64,000 nucleotides of DNA. It comes from DATAWK01 sp036267255. Lineage in GTDB: Bacteria; Acidobacteriota; Terriglobia; Terriglobales; Acidobacteriaceae. Shown here in pieces: positions 43,944 through 52,489 of the stretch. Below the pieces are notes generated by a model. It saw nothing but the letters and a program-made list of their open reading frames with translations, was not told the DNA's origin and did not search any database. The stretch is taken from positions 62,001 to 126,000 of the forward strand of contig DATAWK010000003.1 in NCBI GenBank assembly GCA_036267255.1. Direction: 5' to 3'. The position numbers and the translations under genes were made by a program. The stretch's first letter is position 1. Every line of letters starts with the position of its first letter.

Positions 43944-44851
43944 GATTGATTTTCCGTTTTGGAAGTGGATGCAAGCCGTTGAAACAGGTTCTCCAGGCTT
44001 TGCCGTTGCTGCGTAAGCTCAAGAAGTTCTCCGCCGGCGGCCCAGAGAGTTTCAATTACCGGACGGACATTTGCATGTGTAACGGTGACCGTTACAATAC
44101 CGGCGCTGGTTGCCGGCGCCAGGTCAAGATGTCTCCATACTGCTGCGGACGCCGGCAGGCCACGGAAGGAGAGCACAAAGGTATCGGTGGACTCTGTCAG
44201 CTCCTGCAAGGTTCCCTGCCGTGCGATGCGGCCTTCATGGAGAAACAAGACACGGTCGCAGATGCGTTCGACTTCCGTTAATTGGTGAGAACTGAAAAAG
44301 ATGCTTTTCCCGTTGTCACGCGCGGCTTTCAGCAGCTCACGGACCTGCATGACGGCGCTGGGGTCGAGGGCCGAGGTTGGCTCATCGAGGATCAAAAGCT
44401 GCGGATCGTTTACCAGCGCCTGGGCCAAGGCAAGATATTGCTGCTGTCCGCGCGAGAGGCGGCGTGCCTGCTGTTTGGTGCTGGCGATGGGAACGGCCTT
44501 GATGACGCTCGCGACGCGTTCGCGCAGCTCACGGCTGGGCACGCCTTGCAACTTTGCGGCGAAACGAATGGCGTCGGTCGCAGAGTGAGAGAAGAAAACG
44601 GGATTGTCGGGCAGATAGCCGAGACGGACGCGTCCGGCGGGGTCGCCGAAGGCGTGGCCGAGCATGCTTCCCTGCCCTTTGGAGGCGTGCAGAAGGCCGA
44701 CCGCGATGGAGATTGCCGTAGTTTTTCCTGAGCCATTGGGACCGAGGAAACCGACGATCTCTCCGGGATTTACGGAGAAGCTGACGCCGCGCAGAACTTC
44801 CTTTTGCCCAAAGGCTTTGTGAACATCGCGAAATTCGAGCGCGGTTTGCAC
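43940..44851 (-). CDS. ABC transporter ATP-binding protein
   Basis: 303 residues with this start. Walker A is GPNGSGKT (37-44), the Q-loop is in LGYLPDNP, the signature is LSRGQQQ (a variant of LSGGQ), Walker B is LLILDEPTSALD, and the switch His is in SSHQLTE. The C-terminal about 80 residues form the regulatory domain typical of ABC-2 exporters. An ATG at 44899 is possible but lies in the loop of the atpE terminator. The GTG at 44851 leads straight into the domain (VQTALEFRDVHKAFG). The exact start is uncertain. Confidence 0.87.
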   Translation of the reverse strand: MQTALEFRDVHKAFGQKEVLRGVSFSVNPGEIVGFLGPNGSGKTTAISIAVGLLHASKGQGSMLGHAFGDPAGRVRLGYLPDNPVFFSHSATDAIRFAAKLQGVPSRELRERVASVIKAVPIASTKQQARRLSRGQQQYLALAQALVNDPQLLILDEPTSALDPSAVMQVRELLKAARDNGKSIFFSSHQLTEVERICDRVLFLHEGRIARQGTLQELTESTDTFVLSFRGLPASAAVWRHLDLAPATSAGIVTVTVTHANVRPVIETLWAAGGELLELTQQRQSLENLFQRLASTSKTENQS

Positions 44852-44880
44852 CGATGCAGGACCCTTTTGCAGGATACGCG

Positions 44881-44910
44881 AAAAGGAAAAGGCCCCCATT
44901 GCGGAGGCCC
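44881..44910 (-). terminator. intrinsic terminator after atpE
   Basis: On the minus strand: GGCCTCC, loop GCAAT, GGGGGCC, then TTTTCCTTTT. It starts about 25 bases after the atpE stop codon and would end the F0 transcript. The ATG at 44899 of the longer ABC gene version lies in the loop region. Confidence 0.7.
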
Positions 44911-44935
44911 TTTCGATGCAGCGAAAAAAACGTGC

Positions 44936-45238
44936 TTACTTCACCTTGAACAGGATGATAGCGAAGGTGAAGAGGGCCAGCGATTCAATGAAAGCCAGGC
45001 CGAGGACCAGGAACAGGAAGATTCCGGGGCGTGCGCCGGGATTGCGCGCCAGAGCTTCGGTGGAAGAGGCGACGGCGCGGCCCTGGCCGAGTCCGCAAAG
45101 GCCGGAGGCGATGGCCATGGAAATACCCGCGGCGAGCGGCACCATGCTGTTGCCGGAACCACCGGTCGATTGTGCAAACGCTGGAACGGCCATGCAAAGG
45201 ACCGACAGCGTCATAAATACATTTTGTAACGTGCGCAT
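44936..45238 (-). CDS. atpE: ATP synthase F0 subunit c
   Basis: Forms the proton-driven c-ring. 100 residues. The first 22 (TLQNVFMTLSVLCMAVPAFA) look like a cleavable signal sequence, then come the two helices of the hairpin. The polar loop is ARNPGARPG (Arg65-Asn-Pro67). The proton-binding carboxylate is Glu85 in LAFIESLALF. The helix-1 Gln and the usual sodium-site polar residues are not evident, so proton use is more likely. The core is of normal size. It is read after atpB, about 150 bases downstream. Confidence 0.93.
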   Translation of the reverse strand: MRTLQNVFMTLSVLCMAVPAFAQSTGGSGNSMVPLAAGISMAIASGLCGLGQGRAVASSTEALARNPGARPGIFLFLVLGLAFIESLALFTFAIILFKVK

Positions 45239-45386
45239 ATTGAGCTCCAAAGCTTCCTTAGATTTTCCTGACAGTGGGTGGTTGATGCTCACCGTGCTGG
45301 CACCCTCACGCTGACAGGCCGAACAACTGGAGCGGAAGCGCGACTCCAGCCAAACTTGTTGGCCGCGAACATAGGCGGCGGGACAG

Positions 45387-46127
45387 CTAAACTTCTTCTT
45401 CGTGCGAAATCGCCTGACCGATATAGATGGCCGACAACAGCATGAAGACGTAGGCCTGAATGAGCGACACGCCGAGATGCAGGCCAAGAAAGATTACCGG
45501 CAATGCCAGCGGGAACAACGAAAAGAAGATCAACGTCAACAGATCGCTGGCAAACATGTTGGCGTAGAGACGAATGGTGAGCGACAGGACGCGCGCGATG
45601 TGCGAGATGATCTCAATCGGCAGCATCAGCCAGGCAATCCACCAGAGCGGGCCCAGAAAATGTTTGGCATACTTCAGCGGACCCTGTTCCTTTAAACCCT
45701 GCCAGTGATAGTAGACAAAGGTGAGCAGCGCGAGGCCAAGCGGAACGACTGGGTTGGAGGTGGGAGTATCGACGTCGGGCAGCAGACCTAAAAGATTGTT
45801 CACGCCCACAAACAGAAGGATGACTGTAAGGTATGGGAGGAATTTTTCGTAGCCGTGGCCGATGATCGGCTCCGACTGGCCCACGACAAACTCGTGCGTC
45901 ATTTCCGCAAGCTGCTGGGCGACACCGGGGCGCTCCACGCTGAGGGTGATGCGCACGATGACAAAGAAAAGAAACAGGATGAGAAACGCGACCATCTCCA
46001 TGGCAAAGGTGCCGTCGATGGGCCTGCCCGGGTGTGCCGGCGGAAGACCGATGGCCGTCAGCAGGTGCGTGACGGGGCCACCAAAGAGCAGATTCAGGAT
46101 GTGGGCAAAATAGTGCTGGAGCGGCAT
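45387..46127 (-). CDS. atpB: ATP synthase F0 subunit a
   Basis: Stator subunit with the two proton half-channels. 246 residues, about six membrane segments. The essential Arg is in HIARVLSLTIRLYANMFASDLL, and ISHEEEV forms the C-terminus after VFMLLSAIYIGQA. It shows the NNLLGLLPDVDTPTSNPVV box of the family. It starts 44 bases after the atpI-like gene. Confidence 0.94.
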   Translation of the reverse strand: MPLQHYFAHILNLLFGGPVTHLLTAIGLPPAHPGRPIDGTFAMEMVAFLILFLFFVIVRITLSVERPGVAQQLAEMTHEFVVGQSEPIIGHGYEKFLPYLTVILLFVGVNNLLGLLPDVDTPTSNPVVPLGLALLTFVYYHWQGLKEQGPLKYAKHFLGPLWWIAWLMLPIEIISHIARVLSLTIRLYANMFASDLLTLIFFSLFPLALPVIFLGLHLGVSLIQAYVFMLLSAIYIGQAISHEEEV

Positions 46128-46171
46128 ACTTCCGTCGATTCCGTTCTTTTATTTCTGAAGCAGCTTCGATT

Positions 46172-46597
46172 TTAACTTGGTCCGGATCCCCTGCGGGACA
46201 ATAGCCGGATTGCCTCAACCAGTAACGCAATCAGGCTTAACGCCAGGCCGCCCAGAAGGGCGTAAATCGATCCATCCAAACTCTTTAGACTAACATAGAG
46301 CAACACGACTGCGAGCCCCATGCGGAGGAAAAACCACGCCAGCACGGGGCCAAGCGGCTTGGGCTGGACGCCTTCGGTGCCGACGTCCATGCGGGCGATC
46401 ATGGCGGCCATGAGTTGAAGCCATTCATAGATTCCGGTGCCGGAGATGGCTGCGCCGACGAGAAAGAGCACCCAGCTGCGCCAACCGAGGCCCACCCAGA
46501 GGATTGGCGTGGCGACGAGCGTCAAGGCTCCCGTGAGCCAGAGGGCGCGGCGCAGGCTGCGGCGGACATCGTCGTCGGTTAGATCAATAAAGGACAC
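46172..46597 (-). CDS. atpI: AtpI-like ATP synthase accessory membrane protein
   Basis: 141 residues with four hydrophobic segments after a charged start (FIDLTDDDVRRSLRRALW). Position between atpZ and atpB and overall form fit AtpI, an assembly or ion-supply factor of the F0 part. Direct sequence similarity is weak. The GTG start at 46597 has GGAAAG 6 bases upstream; a TTG 111 bases further back would add an unlikely tail. Confidence 0.72.
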   Translation of the reverse strand: MSFIDLTDDDVRRSLRRALWLTGALTLVATPILWVGLGWRSWVLFLVGAAISGTGIYEWLQLMAAMIARMDVGTEGVQPKPLGPVLAWFFLRMGLAVVLLYVSLKSLDGSIYALLGGLALSLIALLVEAIRLLSRRGSGPS

Positions 46598-46649
46598 AGG
46601 GTGCTTTCCGGTGCTGGGCTGTTGGCCGCGTTGCTGGTGCAGGATTCTG

Positions 46650-46916
46650 TCACGGGTTATTGCGATTGGCCTTGTTGGCGAGGCGAACGATCTGGATGAA
46701 GCCGGCAATCACGCCAAGAATCAAGCCGACGATCGCTGGCCATGTGGCGTGCAGGTGGCGGCCAATGAAATCGCCCAGCAGCCAGCCGATGATGGTTGAC
46801 AGCGGGAGCGCCAGGGCGATCTCCACCATGGAGTCGGCCTTCATGAAACCGCCGAGGACGGTGTGGCGCTCGCCGGCGGGCGAAGGGTTCTTCTCGGGTT
46901 GGGAGGGTGCGGGCAT
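46650..46916 (-). CDS. atpZ: AtpZ-type F0 accessory protein
   Basis: 88 residues. After a Pro/Glu-rich tail come two membrane helices: LALPLSTIIGWLLGDFIGRHL and WPAIVGLILGVIAGFIQIVRLANK. This is the AtpZ/AtpI hairpin, with the GD-G pattern. In other bacteria AtpZ is linked to cation uptake near the ATP synthase. It is the first gene of the F0 operon. The start at 46916 is the best of several in-frame ATGs, with a weak ribosome site. Confidence 0.8.
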   Translation of the reverse strand: MPAPSQPEKNPSPAGERHTVLGGFMKADSMVEIALALPLSTIIGWLLGDFIGRHLHATWPAIVGLILGVIAGFIQIVRLANKANRNNP

Positions 46917-47119
46917 CGGGATGAGCAGGAATGTCTCTCCTAGCCTAATGCACGGCACGCAGGATCGTACACAATCCATTTTGTTTTGCGTTGCGGGCGT
47001 GCGGATGAGAAAAGAGCGCGGCGAAGGAAACCCATGCGGCAAACCTCTTATACTGACAGTGACTTCATCGAGTTATTTCCAGTTATTTGTAAATTGGCCA
47101 AGCGAAGAGGACGTCCTGC

Positions 47120-48700
47120 GTGTACGAATCGGAATTTGAAAAAGAGCTATATCAACTGCGCCGCGAGAAGCTGACGCAGATAACGGCGCTGGGGCAGAAG
47201 ACCTACCCCAACAGCTATGCGGCGACGCATACCATTGCAAAAATTCGCGCAGCATATGATGCGGCGACGGCAGAGGTGCTGGAGCAGCCGCGCGTGCCGG
47301 TGGCGATTGCCGGACGCATCATGGCGATTCGCGCGCAGGGTAAGGCGGGATTTGCCACGCTGCAGCAGGAGGGCCAGCGGTTGCAGATTTATGTCCGACT
47401 GGATGCCGTGGGCGAGCAGGCGTTTCAGTTGTACAAGCTGCTGGACATGGGCGACCACATTGGCGTGACGGGTTATCTGTTCCGCACGCGCACGGGCGAG
47501 CTGACCGTTCACGCGGATACGCTGACCTTTCTCAGCAAGGCGATGCTGGCGCTGCCGGAGAAATATCACGGGCTGGCCGACCAGGAACTGCGCTATCGCC
47601 AGCGCTACGTTGATCTGTTTATGAACCTGGACGTGCGCGAGGTTTTTGTGAAGCGCGCGGCGGTGCTGCGGGCGCTGCGACAGTTCTTTGACGCGCTGGG
47701 CTACATCGAAGTGGAAACGCCGATGATGCAAACCATTGCGGGCGGCGCGATGGCGAAGCCGTTCACGACGCATCACAATGCGCTGGACATGGACCTGTAT
47801 CTGCGCATTGCGCCGGAGCTGTACCTGAAGCGGCTGGTGGTGGGCGGACTGGATCGCGTGTATGAGATCAATCGCAATTTTCGCAATGAGGGCATTTCGA
47901 CGCAGCACAATCCAGAGTTCACGATGCTGGAGTTCTACCAGGCGTACGCGAATTATCACGATTTGATGGCGCTGACAGAAGAAGTGATTGCGTATGTCGC
48001 GATGCAGGTGAATGGAACGACGAAGACGGTGTTCCATGTGGATGGGAGTGATGTCGAAATCGATCTGGCGGTGTGGAAGCGATATACCATGCGCGAGGCG
48101 ATTGGCGCGTTCTGGCCGGAGGGTGCCGGAGCCAGGCCAGCGATGGAAGATTTTGCAGATGCAGCGAAGGTGGCGCAACTGGTGGAGCATCTGCATCAGG
48201 CCCATACCCATGTCGATTTCGATGCGAAGGCTCCGATAGGAACAAACATTGCCGCCATCTTTGAGGCGGTTGCCGAAGAACACCTGATCCAGCCGACGAT
48301 TATTTACGACTACCCGTACGCCGTTTCCCCGCTCTCGAAGCAGAAGCCGGAGGAGCCGGAGTGGGTGGAGCGCTTTGAGTTCTATATTGGCGGGTTTGAG
48401 CTGGGCAATGCCTTCAGCGAATTGAACGATCCGGACGAGCAGCGGCGCCGCTTTGAGCAGCAACTGGCCGAGCGTGAGCGTGGCGACGAGGAAGCGCACG
48501 CGATGGATGAAGACTACGTGCGCGCGCTTTCGTATGGCCTGCCGCCGACGGCGGGTGAAGGCATCGGGATCGACCGGCTGACGATGATTTTGACCGGCTC
48601 GCGGTCGATTCGCGATGTGATTCTCTTCCCGCTGATGCGCCCGCAGCAGGCAACCGCGGCGGAGAGCGACAGCACGGCCAACGGGACGCCAGAAGCCTGA
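47120..48700 (+). CDS. lysS: lysyl-tRNA synthetase, class II
   Basis: Charges tRNA-Lys. 526 residues. The N-terminal OB-fold binds the anticodon (VAIAGRIMAIRAQGKAGFATLQ). Class II motifs: motif 1 near RYVDLFMNLDVREVFVKRAAVLRALR, motif 2 in RNFRNEGISTQHNPEFTMLEF, motif 3 in GIGIDRLTMILTGSRSIRDV. It starts with GTG. About 20 extra residues at the C-terminus are rich in Ala/Thr/Ser. It faces away from the F0 operon. Confidence 0.96.
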   Translation: MYESEFEKELYQLRREKLTQITALGQKTYPNSYAATHTIAKIRAAYDAATAEVLEQPRVPVAIAGRIMAIRAQGKAGFATLQQEGQRLQIYVRLDAVGEQAFQLYKLLDMGDHIGVTGYLFRTRTGELTVHADTLTFLSKAMLALPEKYHGLADQELRYRQRYVDLFMNLDVREVFVKRAAVLRALRQFFDALGYIEVETPMMQTIAGGAMAKPFTTHHNALDMDLYLRIAPELYLKRLVVGGLDRVYEINRNFRNEGISTQHNPEFTMLEFYQAYANYHDLMALTEEVIAYVAMQVNGTTKTVFHVDGSDVEIDLAVWKRYTMREAIGAFWPEGAGARPAMEDFADAAKVAQLVEHLHQAHTHVDFDAKAPIGTNIAAIFEAVAEEHLIQPTIIYDYPYAVSPLSKQKPEEPEWVERFEFYIGGFELGNAFSELNDPDEQRRRFEQQLAERERGDEEAHAMDEDYVRALSYGLPPTAGEGIGIDRLTMILTGSRSIRDVILFPLMRPQQATAAESDSTANGTPEA

Positions 48701-48825
48701 CGAGAGGCGTAGAATTGTTAAGGGTTTTTCTGCTTCTACAACTGTGAGAGCGAGTCTGCTCCATGGATTGACGAGGGTGGAAAACAACGAAATTTGCACG
48801 ACCGCATTGCCAGGCAGGTACCCGT

Positions 48826-50286
48826 ATGGGATTTGACTTCGATCGCAGCCAGCGCAAGAAGCTGGGCTATCAACTGATTGACCGCATCAACGATTATTTC
48901 TCCGGGCTTTCCACGCGCCCGGTGCAGCAGCCATCCGCGCTGCGCAGTTTTGTTCCCATCGAAAGCGACATTCCAGAACTGGGTGAAGACGCCGCGGTTG
49001 TGCTGGACGATCTGTGCAACGAGATGATCCGCCAGGGCTTCCACGTGCCCAGCGCGAATTATTTTGGCCTGATGAATCCCACGCCGACCTATATGGCAGT
49101 GCTGGCCGAGGCGCTGGTCGCCGCGCTGAATCCACAACTGGCGACGCTGGCGCGGTCGCAACTGGCTTCAAAGATTGAGAACGAAACGATCGGCTGGATC
49201 GCCCAGCGCGTGGGCTGGCAGAACGAAAATTTTGGCGGCACCTTTACCAGCGGCGGCAATGAGGCGAACTTCAGCGCGCTGGCTCTGGCGCTGACGCACC
49301 GCTTTCCTGAGGCTGCGGACAATGGCTTGATCGGCCTGGGCGTGCGGCCTGTCGTCTATGCTTCGCGGGAGTCGCATCACTCGCTGGACAAATCGCTGGC
49401 TCTGTTAGGCCTGGGGCGGAAGGCGCTGCGACGGATTGCGGCGACGCCTGCGGCGGAGATCGATTTGCATGCTTTAGAGGAGCAGATCGAAGCGGATAAG
49501 GCGGCGGGATTGCTACCGCTGGCCGTTGTGGGAACGGCGGGGACGACGAGTTCCGGCGCGATGGATCCGCTGATTGCGTTGGCGGAGTTGTGCGAGCGGC
49601 ATGGACTGTGGTTTCACGTGGATGCGGCGTTCGGCGGAGCGGCGGCATTTTCCGACAAGCACCGGTCGCTGGTGGCGGGCATCGAGCGGGCGGATTCGAT
49701 CACCATCGACCCGCATAAATGGCTGGCCATGCCCTTTGCCGCAGGCGTGATGCTGACGCGGCATCCGGAGCATCTGGAGACAGTGTTTGGCATCGACACG
49801 GCGTACCTGCCGCGCACCTCGGAGGGACCGCTGCCGGACAACTTCCGCATCTCGGCGCAATGGTCGCGACGGATGAACTCGCTGAAGTTCTGGCTGACGC
49901 TGCGCGTGCATGGCCGCAGCGCGTATGAAGAGATGATCGACAGGCAGCTTGGGTTGGCGGCGTATCTGGAGCAGCAGGTGCTGGCGACCGGAGGCTTCGA
50001 CCTGGCGGTGCCGCGCAAACTGACCATTTTGAACCTGCGAACGCGGCTGGCGAATGAGCTGAATCTGAGCGAGCAGGAAACAACCCGGCTGCATCATCAG
50101 ATTGTGGATGAGATTACGGAAAACGGCGAGCACTGGATATCGACATCGCGGGTGAATGGCAAAAGCGTGATCCGGATGATGATCATCAGCTATCTGACCG
50201 AGCCGCAGCATGTGGATGCATTGGTTGCGAAGCTGGAAGCGGCGGCGCGGCACGCGGCGGAGAAGATGGCAGCGCACTCACGTTGA
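48826..50286 (+). CDS. PLP-dependent group II amino acid decarboxylase
   Basis: 486 residues. The PLP-binding Lys298 is in IDPHKWLAMPFAAGVML. VGTAGTTSSGAMDP and FHVDAAFGGAAAF (Asp and Ala of the cofactor pocket) are typical of aromatic-L-amino-acid and glutamate decarboxylase relatives. TSGGNEANFSALALA is the phosphate-binding loop. The substrate cannot be told: aromatic, glutamate or diaminobutyrate are all possible. Its last 9 bases overlap the end of the convergent Rrf2 gene. Confidence 0.9.
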   Translation: MGFDFDRSQRKKLGYQLIDRINDYFSGLSTRPVQQPSALRSFVPIESDIPELGEDAAVVLDDLCNEMIRQGFHVPSANYFGLMNPTPTYMAVLAEALVAALNPQLATLARSQLASKIENETIGWIAQRVGWQNENFGGTFTSGGNEANFSALALALTHRFPEAADNGLIGLGVRPVVYASRESHHSLDKSLALLGLGRKALRRIAATPAAEIDLHALEEQIEADKAAGLLPLAVVGTAGTTSSGAMDPLIALAELCERHGLWFHVDAAFGGAAAFSDKHRSLVAGIERADSITIDPHKWLAMPFAAGVMLTRHPEHLETVFGIDTAYLPRTSEGPLPDNFRISAQWSRRMNSLKFWLTLRVHGRSAYEEMIDRQLGLAAYLEQQVLATGGFDLAVPRKLTILNLRTRLANELNLSEQETTRLHHQIVDEITENGEHWISTSRVNGKSVIRMMIISYLTEPQHVDALVAKLEAAARHAAEKMAAHSR

Positions 50287-50808
50287 GGGCTGTTTCGACT
50301 CTTCTTTCGTACTACCGGTCTTTACACTGGCAGCCTTTGTGCCGGCAGCCTTTGTGCCGGCAGTCTTTGTGCCGGCAGCCTTTGCGGCGCTGGCCTTGGC
50401 ACTCTTCTTGCTGACTTTTTTGATGAACTGATTCAGCGTGACCGAGTCCAGTTCCTTTTCCACGGCACGGCGCGATTTGCGAAAGACCGATTGCATGGAG
50501 TTCACGAGCACCTTGTTCCCTGCCGTGACATGCGGTCCGCAGTGGAAGAGCTCTCCCGGCTCCAGCGCACGATAGATATCGCCCAAGGTGATCTGTTTTG
50601 GCGAGCGCAGCAGGCGCGATCCGCCGGAGGGGCCTTTGCTGCTGGAAACCAGCTTGGCTGTATGCAGGGCTGCCAGCAAGCGCCGGACAACAACAGGATT
50701 TGTCCGGATATTGGCGGCAAGCGACTGGGAGGTGTGATGCTTTTCCGGCTCCATCGCCATCAGCGCCAGGGCTTCCATACCCATCGAGAGTCTGGTATTC
50801 GCGGCCAT
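50278..50808 (-). CDS. Rrf2-family transcription regulator with repeat-coded tail
   Basis: 176 residues. The winged-helix Rrf2 domain spans about 1-130: LSMGMEALALMAM, then SQSLAANIRTNPVVVRRLLAAL (recognition helix) and GPSGGSRLLRSPKQITLGDIYRAL. The three cluster cysteines of IscR/NsrR are not present; a single Cys lies in LFHCGPHV. The last about 45 residues are Lys/Ala/Thr-rich pentapeptide repeats (AAGTK, TAGTK, AAGTK), a low-complexity basic tail. The ATG at 50808 begins at the domain. It overlaps the decarboxylase gene tail to tail. Confidence 0.85.
   Translation of the reverse strand: MAANTRLSMGMEALALMAMEPEKHHTSQSLAANIRTNPVVVRRLLAALHTAKLVSSSKGPSGGSRLLRSPKQITLGDIYRALEPGELFHCGPHVTAGNKVLVNSMQSVFRKSRRAVEKELDSVTLNQFIKKVSKKSAKASAAKAAGTKTAGTKAAGTKAASVKTGSTKEESKQPST
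50326..50385. repeat. four 15-bp tandem repeats in the Rrf2 gene
   Basis: Units 50326-50340, 50341-50355, 50356-50370 and 50371-50385 have the pattern GCCGGCAGCCTTTGT. They code for five-residue units on the minus strand. In-frame repeat copy-number change would alter the tail length without breaking the gene. Confidence 0.85.
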
Positions 50809-51083
50809 GGGTGTATATCTAACACAGATTCCGGTGGAACGCTTTATTTTCCGTATAGCGGTAGTGAGCCAGTTTGCACCCGCAGTTGCGAATAGCCAAA
50901 ATCGAGCCTTTGGATTATGCCGCCAAAGAGCGCTCCTCACTCGAATTACTGATGATAAGCCGACTTCTCAGGACTAATCTCAGGCTCGATTGGTGACTCG
51001 GTGATTTATCGTCAAATGAGAATATTGAAGCGAATGACCTCGGCTAGAGTAGCCATCGAATCATCTCCTAGCTCACTGTCGCC

Positions 51084-52097
51084 ATGAAATCTCACACGGT
51101 CCCCGAGAAGCTCCTCAAACAGTTCGCGTTCAGACATCCCGTCAAAGGGTTGAGGCTTTGGCGTTACCAGAAGAATAAAGAGCCGTACTGGGACGTATCG
51201 CCGACGAAGGCGACCGTAAGCAAACGCCACTTTTTTGACCCGCTTGATCCTGCGAGGGAGGAGCGCATCGAAACAAGGCTCAATCAAAGATTCGAGAATC
51301 CTGTCCACGACTTCATCGAGCAGCTCGGCTTCCAAACCTTCGTGTTTGGTGCGCATCATGCCAGCGCACTTGCCCCCTATATCGCGCTCTTGTGGCACCG
51401 TTCCAAAGCTAGGAAGGCAGTTACAACTCTGAACTCCGATCTCTCAATCGATTCACTCGAAAAACTGAAAAACAGGGATGACCTCCTCGAACGAATTGCA
51501 GCGAGCTGGACCCTCGAAAAGATTCGGCAGGGCTGGAGGTTGAACGAGCCAATCGGAGTAAGCAAGGTAATCGAAACTATAGATGCGTTCATCGCGAGAT
51601 TCAAACGTCCCGGTGGTGTCGAGACTTCCTACGCCGACACGATGGAGCGCCTAATGGAAGACAAGGACACAACGTTCGACGGTGCACAATGGGGGATAGT
51701 CCATACTGAACGGGACAATCCATTCGTGATTGGAGATGCTCCAGTCGTGACCTGGCAACGTGACCAGGAGGGAGTCGCGCAATACGGCATAGGATTTCGC
51801 GAGCCAAACGTCGAAGTCCTTCTACCTGTCTCTCCAATCGCCTGCCTGCACGTTCTGCCAAATGTCCAAAGGACGCGGGCCGTCATCACGCCGAAAACAT
51901 TCGAGGCCAACGCAGTCGAGGCAGCATTTGCTGAAGCCTGTTACACGAATCTTTGCAGTAACTCACTCAACCAGCACCTCCAGCGGTACCTTGGTCGCGC
52001 AGCGATGGGAATCAACACGTTCTCAATCCGTCACAAAGATTACGTCACGGCATTCTGCGATCACTTGATTCTTCATGGCGTGCCGCCTAACGTGTGA
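51084..52097 (+). CDS. DUF4238 domain protein
   Basis: 337 residues. The start HTVPEKLLKQFAF, the segment VSKRHFFDP and the late ENPFVIGDAPVV region (TERDNPFVIGDAPVVTW) fit DUF4238, a family of unknown function found in scattered bacteria. No signal peptide or membrane segment. Codon use is less GC-rich than the flanking genes, which suggests acquisition. No mobility gene is adjacent. Some DUF4238 genes occur near defence or mobile loci, but nothing here proves that role. Confidence 0.8.
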   Translation: MKSHTVPEKLLKQFAFRHPVKGLRLWRYQKNKEPYWDVSPTKATVSKRHFFDPLDPAREERIETRLNQRFENPVHDFIEQLGFQTFVFGAHHASALAPYIALLWHRSKARKAVTTLNSDLSIDSLEKLKNRDDLLERIAASWTLEKIRQGWRLNEPIGVSKVIETIDAFIARFKRPGGVETSYADTMERLMEDKDTTFDGAQWGIVHTERDNPFVIGDAPVVTWQRDQEGVAQYGIGFREPNVEVLLPVSPIACLHVLPNVQRTRAVITPKTFEANAVEAAFAEACYTNLCSNSLNQHLQRYLGRAAMGINTFSIRHKDYVTAFCDHLILHGVPPNV

Positions 52098-52489
52098 TAT
52101 ATCGGCTTTATTGACCGCATAAGATCGCGAACTTTACGGTCTTCGACGAGAACCCATGCAGTCGCACCGATGCACCTAAAGGACATAAAGCTTTTGGGAA
52201 GTTCGCAGCTCAATTGATGAAAAAGCGCAAATGGATTCACCGATCTCGGCTTACGTGTCAGTCACCAGATAAGTAACGGGAAACGCGGTTGTCGGTAGTG
52301 ATCCCGCACCCAAAGTTCACGCATGATAATGTCCTTTATCATGCGTTCGCGATAGAAGATATTCTATGGATTCAAACTGACCCGCTACCCGTCAGACGCT
52401 TTGTTCGGACGATGCGGGCCGGGAGCGGCGATCTATAGAAATATCTCCGGTGCTACTATCAAGTTTTTAGAAGCAGGAGTAGAAAGCCT
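52098..52489. other. AT-rich intergenic stretch after the DUF4238 gene
   Basis: 392 bases, no supported gene. It contains a perfect 11-bp inverted repeat (52319-52346, listed separately). It ends in AGGAGT, the ribosome site for the phosphodiesterase gene at 52490. Confidence 0.5.
52319..52346. repeat. 11-bp perfect inverted repeat
   Basis: ACGCATGATAA (52319-52329), loop TGTCCT, TTATCATGCGT (52336-52346). No T-run follows on either side, so it is a doubtful terminator. It could be an operator or a remnant of a mobile end. Confidence 0.6.
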
